Of a DNA stretch of 55,783 nucleotides, positions 16,798 through 26,183 are shown one piece after another. Origin of the DNA: CADEFX01 sp050260355 (GTDB lineage Bacteria; Pseudomonadota; Alphaproteobacteria; Rhizobiales; Hyphomicrobiaceae); contig JBLNBZ010000122.1 in assembly GCA_050260355.1 (NCBI GenBank), forward strand, positions 1-55,783. The letters are read 5' to 3'. The notes beneath the pieces are model-generated. The model had not been told where the DNA came from, did no database searches, and was given only the letters and a program-made list of their open reading frames with translations. Positions within the stretch are counted from its first letter, which is position 1. Each line of letters starts with the position of its first letter. The position numbers and the translations under genes were made by a program.

Positions 16798-18849
16798 CTA
16801 ATTTCCGCGCGCAACGTCCGCAGCGGTCGCCAAGTTACGCAGCACCGGCTGCGGCAGGGTCTTCGACGCCGGACAGTCGCTGGCCCTGAGCCGATCGAAC
16901 ATGGATGGCATGTCGCCTTTGAAGTCGGCGCGCAGCGCCCGACGGGCGATGCCCGTTGCGACCGATCCATCGCTCCATCGCGCCTTGCAGGACAATCGCG
17001 CCAGATGGTCGGTCAGCCGGCCCTTGTAGTTGTCGGCGAGACCCGCCGCGGACGTGGTGCTCAGCGCCTGCCATGCCTGCTGGTCCGCATCGCTCCAGCT
17101 CGTCCTGGCCTGCGGGCCGAACACGCCGGCGAGCTTTTCCTTCAATCGGCCGCGCAGCGGCTCCTCGGTGCGGGCCAAGAGCCGCTCGAGCTGGGCCATG
17201 TCGCGCTCGCTCAGCGGCCTCATCGCGAGCTCCGAGAGATCGGCGAGCGCCACACTCTCCCGGTCGGGCGCCAACGTCAGCCAGATCCAGGCATTGCCGA
17301 GGTCGGCAGCCCTGATCTTGGCGCCCGAGAGATCGCTGCCCTGTAGCCTGGCCCTGGAAAGGTCGGCACCTTCCAGATCGGCATCACGCAGTGTCGCCCC
17401 GATGAGACGGCCGTGAATGAGGCTGGCGCCTTGCAATCCCGCGCTGGTGAAATCGGCGCCGGCGAGGCGCGCGCCGGCCAGATCCGCGCCCTGCAACGAG
17501 GCCGTCGCGAAGTTGGCGCCCTGTGCCCACACGCCGCCGGTCAGATCCGCACGCTCCAGATGCGCATTGTAGAAGCTGGCGCCGGCGAGCGTCGCATAGG
17601 CGAGCTCCGCCCCCTCCAAGTCCGCCTCCTCGAGCCTTGCCCCGGTGAGGTCGATGCCCGCCATGCGGGCGTCCTTGAGCTTGGCCCGCGTGAGGTTGGC
17701 GCCGCGCGCGCTCGGACATTTGGCGGCGTCGCGATCCTCCCCCAGGATCAGCCGGCTGACGTCGGAGCATTGCAACAGCACACGGCGCAGGTCTGCCCCG
17801 ATGAGACTCGCCCCGTTCAGATCCGCACCGGTCAGGTCCGACTGATGCAGATCGGTGCGATCGAGACGCGCATAGCGCAAGTCGCGCCCGCGCAGGACGA
17901 GGCTAGGCTCCTCGGCCGTCACGTCCTTGTCGACGACGAGATCGAGGTCCGTCACGACCAGATTGCGCTGAAACAGCCCGAGTAGAGACCCGTCGGCCCT
18001 CGCCCCCAAAAATGGCACGGCGAAGCCTGCCGCAGCGCGCTCGTCGCCGACACCGAGCCGATCGCTTTGCGACCGCGTCAGCACCTGGGCAATTCGATCC
18101 AGGGGCTCGCCCGGAACGGTCGCCACCAGGAACGAGAAGAACGCAACCAACAACAGCACCGCACAGGTGAGGCCGAAGCTGAATGGATGCCGCCGCGTGG
18201 TCTGGCCGACGGCCGTGAGAAAGGATGTCTCGGCGCGCGTCAGGAATATGCCGATGAGAATCAACATGGCCATGTCGGCGGTGAGCGCGACGCGGTGCGC
18301 CCAGGTGATCGTCTCGTCATGGTAGGGCAGGAAGGCAACCTGCACGTACAGCAGCAGAACGACCGGCAGGAACACGAGGGTCAGCCACGACATGGCATGC
18401 AGGAAAACGCTCATGACGGGGCTGCGCTCGGGCCCCGCAATCGCCTGCACGAAGAAAAAATTGTGGAGCTCCAGCCGCAGCGGATGCGTGCGCCGGTCCG
18501 TGACCTCGAGCATGCGGATGGCGGAGTCGAACTCGAGCGTCTTGCGCGCCAGCATGACGAGTTGCGCCACCACGCCCAGGTGAAACAGGACCAGCAGGAT
18601 CGGCGCGAACAGGAAGAAGCGGGTCAGGTCGATCCTGACCTGCAGGATGGGCAGCGCGATGTCGCTCGACAGCAGCAGGTCCTTGTGCGTGACGCCCGCA
18701 ACCGCCACCAGCAGATAGCTCATGATGGCGATGAAGATGAGCCAGCCGGTGTGCGCCGTGTCGCTCGACGCGTTCACGGCCTCCAACAGACTGTATGGAT
18801 TGACCGGCGCCTCGCCCTCGACGGCGGCGGTGCGAAGACTCTCGTTCAT
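16798..18849 (-). CDS. Pentapeptide-repeat membrane protein
   Basis: About 683 residues. The N-terminal 270 hold five predicted membrane helices, including HTGWLIFIAIMSYLLVAVAG, LTLVFLPVVLLLYVQVAFL and LLLVAFFSFLVA. Residues of roughly 330-535 are a long run of A(D/N)LxG pentapeptide repeats, which build a right-handed quadrilateral beta-helix. The last 150 residues are soluble, with several cysteines. The start at 18849 has GGGAGG upstream. Pentapeptide proteins can mimic DNA or serve as scaffolds; the function here is unknown. It sits between ssb and an SDR and may be part of an insertion separating ssb from uvrA. Confidence 0.8.
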   Translation of the reverse strand: MNESLRTAAVEGEAPVNPYSLLEAVNASSDTAHTGWLIFIAIMSYLLVAVAGVTHKDLLLSSDIALPILQVRIDLTRFFLFAPILLVLFHLGVVAQLVMLARKTLEFDSAIRMLEVTDRRTHPLRLELHNFFFVQAIAGPERSPVMSVFLHAMSWLTLVFLPVVLLLYVQVAFLPYHDETITWAHRVALTADMAMLILIGIFLTRAETSFLTAVGQTTRRHPFSFGLTCAVLLLVAFFSFLVATVPGEPLDRIAQVLTRSQSDRLGVGDERAAAGFAVPFLGARADGSLLGLFQRNLVVTDLDLVVDKDVTAEEPSLVLRGRDLRYARLDRTDLHQSDLTGADLNGASLIGADLRRVLLQCSDVSRLILGEDRDAAKCPSARGANLTRAKLKDARMAGIDLTGARLEEADLEGAELAYATLAGASFYNAHLERADLTGGVWAQGANFATASLQGADLAGARLAGADFTSAGLQGASLIHGRLIGATLRDADLEGADLSRARLQGSDLSGAKIRAADLGNAWIWLTLAPDRESVALADLSELAMRPLSERDMAQLERLLARTEEPLRGRLKEKLAGVFGPQARTSWSDADQQAWQALSTTSAAGLADNYKGRLTDHLARLSCKARWSDGSVATGIARRALRADFKGDMPSMFDRLRASDCPASKTLPQPVLRNLATAADVARGN

Positions 18850-18968
18850 GCCGCAGCGCCTCCCCAATGCCCGTCTTCAGACAGGCCAGAGGATAGCGGA
18901 CAAAGTGTGACAGGCGCACAGATTTGCCCGCCGATCTCACGCGGGTCGTGTCGGATCGTAAGCGGCCG

Positions 18969-19733
18969 TCAACCCAGCACGGAATAACCGCCGCACACAG
19001 GTATGGCACTGCCGGTCACGAAATCGGACCCCTTGCTGGCCAGGAACACGGCGATGCCCAGGAAGTCGTCGGGCCTGCCCCAGCGGCCGGCCGGCGTGCG
19101 CGCCAATACTCGGTCATGCAGGCCTTCCACGTCGCGCCGCGCTTGCTGCGTCAGCTCGGTGTCGATCCAGCCCGGCAGCACGGCATTCACCTGGATGTTG
19201 TCCTTGGCCCAGGCCGTCGCCAGCGCCTTTGTCATCTGCACGATGCCGCCCTTGGAGGCCGCGTAGGGGGCCGAGAACGGTGCGCCGAAGATCGACAGCA
19301 TCGAGCCGATGTTGATGATCTTGCCGCCGCCCACCTTCTTCATGAAGGGATAGACCGCGTACGAGCTGTAGAACGCGCCGTCGAGATTGACCGATAGAAT
19401 CTGCCGCCACTCCGCCATCGAGTATTGCTCCGGCTGCTTGCGGATGTTCATGCCGGCGTTGTTGATCAGGATATCGATCCGGCCGAACCTCTTGGCCGTG
19501 GCCTCGACCATGGCCTTGCAGGAGTTCTCGTCGGCGATGCTGACCTCGGTGCTGTCGGTCTCGACCCCATGCTTGGCAAGGTCGCGGGCCGCGGCTTGGG
19601 ACTTCTCAGCGTTACGGCCGGCGATCATGATGTTGGCGCCCGCCTGCGCGAGGCCCGTGGCCATCCCCAGGCCGATGCCGCCGTTACCGCCGGTGACCAG
19701 GGCGACCTTGCCTTTGAGATCGAAGAGAGACAT
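18969..19733 (-). CDS. Short-chain dehydrogenase/reductase (gluconate/glucose dehydrogenase-like)
   Basis: A 254-residue classical SDR. It has TGGNGGIGLGMA for cofactor binding, an IAGRN stretch suggesting NADP or NAD, NNAGMNIRK, IGSMLSIFG, the YAASKGG catalytic pair and GSAIPVCGGYSVLG at the end. The NNAGMNIRK form is common in 2-deoxygluconate and gluconate 5-dehydrogenases, but the substrate is not certain. It is downstream of no obvious partner; the pentapeptide-repeat gene follows on the same strand. Confidence 0.87.
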   Translation of the reverse strand: MSLFDLKGKVALVTGGNGGIGLGMATGLAQAGANIMIAGRNAEKSQAAARDLAKHGVETDSTEVSIADENSCKAMVEATAKRFGRIDILINNAGMNIRKQPEQYSMAEWRQILSVNLDGAFYSSYAVYPFMKKVGGGKIINIGSMLSIFGAPFSAPYAASKGGIVQMTKALATAWAKDNIQVNAVLPGWIDTELTQQARRDVEGLHDRVLARTPAGRWGRPDDFLGIAVFLASKGSDFVTGSAIPVCGGYSVLG

Positions 19734-19985
19734 TTCGGGACTTCCTCCAACTATCGGTGCGCAGACGCGCTCACCCCCACGTTAAGGCTCCCGTCCAGCA
19801 ACGATCAAGCTGCGACCGCAGCTGTGGCGCGATCGAGCCGGCGGGCTTCGGCTTGGAAACGTCACAGAGCCCAACTGAATTGCGGACAAGGCCACTTGAG
19901 AGCTTGTCTGAAGCGCTTACCTGATTGATAAGCACGCGTCACTTCTTGCCGATTTGCCGCGTTGCCGACGGAGAGCTGAAGCCTC

Positions 19986-20345
19986 GTGTACAATTGCAGC
20001 AAGTGTCCCGGTTACTGCTGCTCCTACCCGCTCATCGCACTCGACAAACGTGATGTAGAGCGGCTGGCCCGGCATCACGGGCTCAGCTTCAACGAGGCGC
20101 GGCGCAAGTTCACCAAGGCCATCTGGGGCCGCAAGTACGTCATGCGGCAGAAGGCGGATCGCCATTTCGGCAAGATCTGCCGCTTTTTCGATACCGAGAA
20201 TCGCCGCTGCACGGTCTACAAGGCCCGGCCCGCCATCTGCAGGAGCTACCCCGGGTCAGGCCGTTGCGGCTACTACGACTTCCTCTCGTTCGAGCGCCGC
20301 GCGCAGGACGATCCCGAATGGGTCGCCACGACGGACAACCGGTAA
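19986..20345 (+). CDS. YkgJ-family cysteine-cluster protein
   Basis: A 119-residue protein rich in paired cysteines: CSKCPGYCCSYP at the N-terminus, then CRFFDTENRRCTVYKARPAICRSYPGSGRCGYYD. This is the YkgJ-type zinc or iron-sulfur cluster pattern (CxxCxGxCC...RCxVYxxRPxxCRxYP). The biochemical role of the family is not established, though it is often linked to metal centres. It starts at GTG 19986 with GGAGAG about 10 bases upstream. Confidence 0.82.
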   Translation: MYNCSKCPGYCCSYPLIALDKRDVERLARHHGLSFNEARRKFTKAIWGRKYVMRQKADRHFGKICRFFDTENRRCTVYKARPAICRSYPGSGRCGYYDFLSFERRAQDDPEWVATTDNR

Positions 20346-20427
20346 CCGCCGGCCCAACGCCGATCCACTGGGCTGGGAGGGTTGGTGGGGAATGTACGGA
20401 TAGATCAGCGCCGACGACGATCCCGAA

Positions 20428-20919
20428 TCATGCTCGTCGCTCTGCGGCGCGTGCGCGCGCGTCGGCCAGCGCCGACAAGGTGATCGTGATCAGCGCCGCG
20501 AAGGCCAGCACAGCGCTGACGGCATGCGAATATTCCCACTGCCGGCGCACGGTCTCGAACTGGTCCGGCATGACGGTCCAACCCTGCGTCACCGCATTCA
20601 TCGGGAGGGTGTACACCCAGAAAATCACCTGCGTGGCGGCAAGACACAGGAAGGATATGAGCGACAGAAGCAGCGCGGCGCCGTTCCCGCGCACGAGATA
20701 GCTGTGCCAAAGGGTCAGCACGAGCGCGGCGATGATGGGAATGCCGAACAGCGACCATGAGTCGTAGGCGCGCTGCGCCGTCATGTATTGCTCGGGCGAC
20801 AGCCGCATCTTGCTGATCAGTGATGCAAGATGCGATCCGACCGGTACCAGGACGATCGCCACCAGGATGATGGTGAGAAGCTGGACAAAGGCAATGCGAT
20901 CGAAGCGGCGCTCGCTCAT
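20428..20919 (-). CDS. Four-helix membrane protein, DUF1772-like
   Basis: A 163-residue protein with four predicted membrane helices: LLTIILVAIVLVPVGSHL, LFGIPIIAALVLTLWHSYL, LISFLCLAATQVIFWVYTL and AVSAVLAFAALITITLSAL. The segment QFETVRRQWEYSHA before the last helix resembles DUF1772/anthrone-oxygenase-like membrane proteins, but I am not certain of the family. No function can be given. It has an ATG start and no obvious operon partner. Confidence 0.6.
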   Translation of the reverse strand: MSERRFDRIAFVQLLTIILVAIVLVPVGSHLASLISKMRLSPEQYMTAQRAYDSWSLFGIPIIAALVLTLWHSYLVRGNGAALLLSLISFLCLAATQVIFWVYTLPMNAVTQGWTVMPDQFETVRRQWEYSHAVSAVLAFAALITITLSALADARARAAERRA

Positions 20920-21554
20920 GCGACACTCCTTTAGCTTATTTCAGGGTCTCGGCGAGGGGCCCAGCCCGGAGCGCAAGTTCGAGCTCGCGCTGGCGGATAG
21001 ACTGGCGGACAGGGTGGCGTCCTCTCATCCCCACGGCCCAAAGATCGAGCCCCGCACACCTGAGTGTGAACGGGGCTCTTCATCGCTTCCGATTCACGCC
21101 CAGCGGCGATGCGCCGGGCTGATGTACGAGGCAAAACCTCGTTTTCCGTACCAGGTTTTGAGATTTACCGGCCCGCTCAGTCGCGCTCGGCCTGGCCAGA
21201 TGCTCGAACGCGCCTTACGAGCCGTGCCCTCGCCCGGCGGCGAGGGCGGATTGACTGTCAGGTGGCGTCATCTCCTCTCCGCAGACTGTTGCTACTCTTG
21301 ACGGCGACCCTCACAACCTCATGGTACTGTCAGCTTGGCTCCCATCGCCCGCGGTGCGACGCCTGCCCTGGAGCTGACAGCGACGGCCGTCCAACGTCAT
21401 CTTGGGCTCTTGGCGGGCACTGTCAAGCAGCCTGCCGATCAAATCTTGGCCCGGAAACCGGGCGCTTTTCACAACGCCGGCTGGAGGCTTGCTGTGCGCG
21501 GGCAAACAGCTCGCATTGCCGCACTGCACCCTTTTGAGCTAGATCGTGGTCATC
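20920..21554. other. Long intergenic region upstream of uvrA
   Basis: No convincing gene is present; open frames here are compositionally odd and lack domains. Visible structure includes a 9-bp GC hairpin with a 4-base loop at 21226-21247. A small hairpin at 21127-21143 is followed by TTT and could end a short plus-strand transcript. No GTTC-N7-GTTC SOS box was found near uvrA. Confidence 0.5.
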
Positions 21555-24500
21555 ATGAGTAAGGCGCCGAAACGTACGCCCGCTGTACCGTCCGCCAAAA
21601 CCATCCACGTCCGCGGCGCGCGCGAGCACAATCTGAAGAATGTCGATCTCGAGATCCCGCGCGACGCGTTGATCGTGTTCACGGGGCTCTCGGGAAGCGG
21701 CAAGTCCTCGCTCGCCTTCGACACCATCTACGCCGAGGGGCAGCGCCGCTACGTGGAGAGCCTGTCGGCCTACGCGCGCCAGTTCCTGGAGATGATGCAG
21801 AAGCCCGACGTCGATCATATCGACGGGCTGTCGCCGGCCATCTCCATCGAGCAGAAGACGACGAGCCGCAATCCGCGCTCCACCGTCGGCACGGTGACGG
21901 AGATCTACGACTATCTGCGCCTGCTGTTTGCGCGCGTGGGCGTGCCGTATTCGCCGGCGACGGGACTGCCGATCGAGAGCCAGACCGTCACGCAGATGGT
22001 CGACCGCATCCTGGCTCTGCCCGAGGGTACGCGGCTCTATCTGCTGGCGCCGGTCGTGCGCGGCCGCAAGGGCGAGTTCCGCAGCGAGCTCGCCGACTGG
22101 CAGAAGAAGGGTTTCCAGCGCGTCAAGATCAACGGGCAAGTGTACGAGATCCCCGACGCGCCCAAGCTCGACAAAAAATACAAGCACGACATCGACGTGG
22201 TGGTGGACCGCATCGTCGTGCGCAAGGACATCGGCACGCGCCTTGCCGACTCGCTCGAGACCGCGCTCAAGCTGGCCGACGGCCTCGCCATCGCCGAGTT
22301 TGCGGACAAGCCTCTCAAGCCCCCTCACCCCGACCCTCTCCCCGAGGGGAGAGGGAGCCGCGCCGCGGACGAGACCGTCCCCTCTCCCCCGGGGGAGAGG
22401 GCTAGGGTGAGGGGGACCGACACCAAAGACATCCTCAGGAATAAGAACGAGACGCACGAGCGCCTCATCTTCTCGGAGCGCTTCGCCTGTCCGGTGTCCG
22501 GCTTCACCATCGAGGAGATCGAGCCGCGCCTGTTCTCGTTCAACGCGCCGGCCGGCGCCTGTCCCAAGTGCGACGGCCTCGGCACGGAGCTGAAGTTCGA
22601 GCCGGATCTCGTCGTCCCGGACCGCTCGCGGTCATTGGAGGAGGGCGCCGTGTGGCCGTGGGCGCGCACGGGAGCCACCTCGCCCTACTACGAGCAGACG
22701 CTGAATGCGCTGGCGAAGCACTACAGGGTGTCGATGAAGACGCCTTGGGAGAAGCTGCCGCGCAAGGTGCAGGACGCCATCCTGTTCGGCTCGGGCTCAG
22801 AGGAGATCGAGTTCGTCTACGAGGACGGCTTGCGGCAATACAGAACGTCGAAGCCCTTCGAAGGCGTGATCGGCAACATCGAGCGGCGCTGGCGCGAGAC
22901 CGACAGCGAGTGGGTGCGCGAGGAGCTTTCGCGCTATCAGGGCGCGCACCCGTGCGATGCCTGCGGCGGCTATCGCCTCAAGCCGCAGGCGCTGGCGGTG
23001 AAGGTGGCCGGCAAGCACATCGGCCAGGTCACCGACATGTCGATCCGCGCGGCCAACGACTGGTTCGCGGAGCTGCCCAAGACGCTGACCAAGACGCAGA
23101 ACGAGATCGCAGCGCGCATCCTCAAGGAGATCCGCGAGCGCCTCAAATTCCTCGTCGACGTCGGCCTGGACTACCTGACGCTGTCGCGCGCATCGGGCAC
23201 GCTGTCCGGAGGCGAGAGCCAGCGCATCCGGCTCGCCTCGCAGATCGGCTCGGGCCTCACGGGCGTCCTGTACGTGCTCGACGAGCCGTCCATCGGGTTG
23301 CATCAGCGTGACAACGCCCGCCTGCTCGAGACGCTCAAGCATCTGCGCGACATCGGCAACACGGTGCTGGTGGTGGAGCACGACGAGGACGCCATCCTCG
23401 CCGCCGATTGTGTCGTCGACATCGGCCCCGGCGCCGGCATCCACGGGGGCCGCATCGTCGCCCAGGGCACGCCCGACGAGATCATGGCCAATCCGTCGAG
23501 CCTCACCGGCGAGTACCTGACCGGCGTGCGCCAGATCCCGCTGCCGAAGGTGCGGCGCCAACCCGTCAAAGGCAAGGCGCTGAAGGTCATCGGCGCCCGC
23601 TCCAACAACCTCAAGAACGTCACCGCGGAGATCCCGCTCGGGCTCTTCACCTGCATCACCGGCGTCTCGGGCGGCGGCAAGTCCACGCTGCTGATCGACA
23701 CCGTCTATCGCGCCGTGGCGCGCCGCCTCAACGGCGCACGCGAGGCACCGGGCGAGCACGACAAGATCGAGGGCCTGGAGCACCTCGACAAGGTCATCGA
23801 CATCGACCAGTCGCCGATCGGGCGCACGCCGCGCTCCAATCCCGCCACCTACACGGGAGCCTTCACGCCGATCCGCGAGTGGTTCGCGGGCCTGCCCGAG
23901 GCCAAGGCGCGCGGCTATCAGCCGGGGCGCTTCTCGTTCAACGTCAAGGGCGGGCGCTGCGAGGTGTGCCAGGGCGACGGCGTCATCAAGATCGAGATGC
24001 ACTTCCTGCCCGACGTCTACGTCACCTGCGCGGAGTGCAAGGGCAAGCGCTACAACCGCGAGACCCTGGACGTGAAGTTCAGGGACAAGTCGATCGCCGA
24101 CGTGCTCGATATGACGGTGGAGGAAGGGGCCGAGTTCTTCAAGGCCGTGCCCTCGATCCGCGACAAGATGGAGACGCTGGCGCGCGTGGGGCTCGGCTAC
24201 ATCCACATCGGCCAGCAGGCGACCACGCTGTCGGGCGGCGAGGCGCAGCGCATCAAGCTCGCCAAGGAGCTGTCGCGCCGCGCGACGGGACGCACGCTCT
24301 ACATCCTCGACGAGCCGACGACGGGCCTGCACTTCCACGACGTGGCGAAGCTGCTCGAGGTGCTGCACGAGCTCGCGGACGCCGGCAATACGGTGGTCGT
24401 CATCGAGCACAATCTGGAGGTGATCAAGACCGCCGACTGGATCATCGACTTGGGTCCGGAGGGCGGCGACGCCGGCGGCCGCATCGTCGCGGCCGGCACG

Positions 24501-24605
24501 CCGGAGGACGTGGCGCGCGTCAAGGAGAGCTACACCGGGCAGTATCTGAAGGAGATGCTCGGGCGCCGGGCCAACGCGCGAGGCAAGCGCGAGGCGGCGG
24601 AGTAG
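21555..24605 (+). CDS. uvrA: UvrABC excinuclease subunit A with an in-frame repeat insertion
   Basis: About 1016 residues. UvrA recognises damaged DNA and loads UvrB in nucleotide excision repair. It has two ABC ATPase modules: Walker A motifs GLSGSGKSS and GVSGGGKST, signature motifs LSGGESQR and LSGGEAQR, and Walker B segments with LDEPSIGLH and LDEPTTGLH. The second zinc finger is complete (CEVCQGDG, CAECKGKRYN). The first reads CPVSG, with one cysteine replaced by serine as in some relatives. Residues 256-287 are encoded by a 96-bp palindromic repeat, lengthening a loop before the first zinc finger. ATG 21555 or GTG 21546 may be the start. Confidence 0.96.
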   Translation: MSKAPKRTPAVPSAKTIHVRGAREHNLKNVDLEIPRDALIVFTGLSGSGKSSLAFDTIYAEGQRRYVESLSAYARQFLEMMQKPDVDHIDGLSPAISIEQKTTSRNPRSTVGTVTEIYDYLRLLFARVGVPYSPATGLPIESQTVTQMVDRILALPEGTRLYLLAPVVRGRKGEFRSELADWQKKGFQRVKINGQVYEIPDAPKLDKKYKHDIDVVVDRIVVRKDIGTRLADSLETALKLADGLAIAEFADKPLKPPHPDPLPEGRGSRAADETVPSPPGERARVRGTDTKDILRNKNETHERLIFSERFACPVSGFTIEEIEPRLFSFNAPAGACPKCDGLGTELKFEPDLVVPDRSRSLEEGAVWPWARTGATSPYYEQTLNALAKHYRVSMKTPWEKLPRKVQDAILFGSGSEEIEFVYEDGLRQYRTSKPFEGVIGNIERRWRETDSEWVREELSRYQGAHPCDACGGYRLKPQALAVKVAGKHIGQVTDMSIRAANDWFAELPKTLTKTQNEIAARILKEIRERLKFLVDVGLDYLTLSRASGTLSGGESQRIRLASQIGSGLTGVLYVLDEPSIGLHQRDNARLLETLKHLRDIGNTVLVVEHDEDAILAADCVVDIGPGAGIHGGRIVAQGTPDEIMANPSSLTGEYLTGVRQIPLPKVRRQPVKGKALKVIGARSNNLKNVTAEIPLGLFTCITGVSGGGKSTLLIDTVYRAVARRLNGAREAPGEHDKIEGLEHLDKVIDIDQSPIGRTPRSNPATYTGAFTPIREWFAGLPEAKARGYQPGRFSFNVKGGRCEVCQGDGVIKIEMHFLPDVYVTCAECKGKRYNRETLDVKFRDKSIADVLDMTVEEGAEFFKAVPSIRDKMETLARVGLGYIHIGQQATTLSGGEAQRIKLAKELSRRATGRTLYILDEPTTGLHFHDVAKLLEVLHELADAGNTVVVIEHNLEVIKTADWIIDLGPEGGDAGGRIVAAGTPEDVARVKESYTGQYLKEMLGRRANARGKREAAE
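22320..22415. repeat. Composite palindromic repeat inserted in frame within uvrA
   Basis: The outer 11-bp arms (22320-22330 and 22405-22415) are exact inverted copies. Inside are two further palindromes, a 10-bp-arm hairpin at 22334-22355 and an 11-bp-arm perfect palindrome at 22380-22401. The whole element is 96 bp, a multiple of three, and encodes 32 residues rich in Pro, Gly, Arg and Glu that UvrA homologues lack. It resembles intergenic REP-like elements common in Rhizobiales. Confidence 0.85.
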
Positions 24606-24713
24606 TTCGATCTCTAGTCAATTCGTCAGCTGTCTGCTAAAAACGACTCACGATCCATGATGCCGCGGAGGGCCTCCGCCGGCGGGACAATGGTCGCAGA
24701 TTAGGAGAATAGC

Positions 24714-25889
24714 ATGACTGCCCACCAAAGGCGGCACTCAAGCCGCGTACCTTTCTTTTATCATACCCTTCGCAATATCAGCGCACCTGAAGACGTTGAC
24801 GCAGGCCGACGTGTCTACGCCGGCATCGCTCCCGCCACGTCATTCGTCGATTTACCCGAGGACGAGAATGTTCGCACCTATATAGTCACCGCGGAAGGCA
24901 AGAAGCGACAGCGCCTTACGGATGTCCATCGTCGGATTAGGGATACGCTCGACAATAAACCCAATGATTTTGTAATCTTGAACAGCGGAATAGTCATCGT
25001 TGCTCGCGACGTTGAAGTTGATGAAAAGACAAAAAAAGTGAATCTGGAAACTCCAAGCATCATCAATGGATCCCAAACCCGAGGCGAGTTGGAGCACTAT
25101 CTCTCGGGGGCAGGTGAACTTTTCCCGGTCTCCTGCAAGTTTGAGCTAGTGGTCACCGATGACGATGATCTCATCGCCGAAGTCTCCATCGCTCGGAATT
25201 TTCAAAATGATGTCGCAACGCTTTCCATCGCCGGCCGCAAGGGCGTTTTAGATGAACTAGAAGATCGACTACAGAAGGCATCTCCAGAACTCCAACTGCG
25301 AAAGTCAGAGACTCAGAGATCCGAAGATTACTATGACACAGAAAAGCTTCTGCAAGTTATAACCGCGCTCATCCCAGCCGAACTCTGGCCAAAACCAAAG
25401 GAGCGCGATGATCCTAAGAAGGTTTACACTTATAGTATGAAAGCCAAATGTTTGAAGGACTTTCAGGAGACATACAATCGCGCAAAGGACCCTGCGTCCG
25501 AGGGATATCACGAAGCCAAAGCCCTTTACAACTTCTACCTCGACATAGCGCCAATAGCACGAGAGCTGTATGAGAAATGGAAGCGACACCCGGATTTCTC
25601 TGGCACAGGCATTCGATCAATAGAACGGGAAGGGCGTCAGATTATTGATGTTCCGGATGGCATCATTTTTCCCATACTCGCTTCCTTGTCAGCATTCGCG
25701 AAAAAAGTAAAAGGCAAATGGACTATCGTCGCGCCGCAAGTCTTCAATGACTCAGAGATAATTCACGCAGCTAAGGCCCAGTACATGAACGTTGCCCATA
25801 GCAACCCTTGGAATATGGGAAAAAATCAAGCCATTTATTCCTCGCTGTTTCAAATCACCAACATCTACAAAAAGGTGAGCAGCGGGTAA
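24714..25889 (+). CDS. AIPR-family (abortive-infection phage-resistance-like) protein
   Basis: A 391-residue soluble protein. The core resembles the AIPR domain: ILNSGIVIVA (residues 88-97, cf. NNGITI), INGSQT (117-122, cf. NGQQT) and SIARNFQNDVATLSI (158-172). AIPR proteins such as lactococcal abortive-infection factors occur in phage-defence islands, but their mechanism is poorly known. Base composition is strikingly AT-richer than the neighbours, with many AAA, AAT and TTT codons, which suggests recent transfer. A good AGGAGAA site lies before the ATG. No restriction-modification or other defence gene is adjacent, so it appears alone between uvrA and a thioesterase gene. Confidence 0.65.
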   Translation: MTAHQRRHSSRVPFFYHTLRNISAPEDVDAGRRVYAGIAPATSFVDLPEDENVRTYIVTAEGKKRQRLTDVHRRIRDTLDNKPNDFVILNSGIVIVARDVEVDEKTKKVNLETPSIINGSQTRGELEHYLSGAGELFPVSCKFELVVTDDDDLIAEVSIARNFQNDVATLSIAGRKGVLDELEDRLQKASPELQLRKSETQRSEDYYDTEKLLQVITALIPAELWPKPKERDDPKKVYTYSMKAKCLKDFQETYNRAKDPASEGYHEAKALYNFYLDIAPIARELYEKWKRHPDFSGTGIRSIEREGRQIIDVPDGIIFPILASLSAFAKKVKGKWTIVAPQVFNDSEIIHAAKAQYMNVAHSNPWNMGKNQAIYSSLFQITNIYKKVSSG

Positions 25890-26183
25890 ATTGGGGCGGC
25901 TGAAGCTCGATGAGGCATTGGCGGAGGCGCATACTCAAAGATTGTCGGCATGCCCCTCCCCCACCTATCGCCTGTTCCGCTGCGCTATCCTCGAAGAATG
26001 GCAGTTCACGTGCGCGAGTACGGGCACTACATCGGTACTGCCCCCAAGTCTCGCTCTCGGCTGGGGACGAACGCTGAAGATCGGCGCGACGCAAGCCCCA
26101 TCGGTGAGCGCTGAACTCAACCCGCTAAGTCCGCGGTACGATAATTCCTCGAGACAACCCCGAGGATAGCAAGGTCCGGCGCC

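Noticed and set aside
21127..21143. Small hairpin followed by TTT in the spacer before uvrA, considered as the end of a small RNA
   Set aside because: The stem is only 6 bp and no promoter or conserved RNA body was seen upstream.
25891..26169. 92-codon plus-strand frame after the AIPR gene
   Set aside because: The protein has no family pattern, low conservation likelihood and no ribosome site; it looks like spacer sequence.
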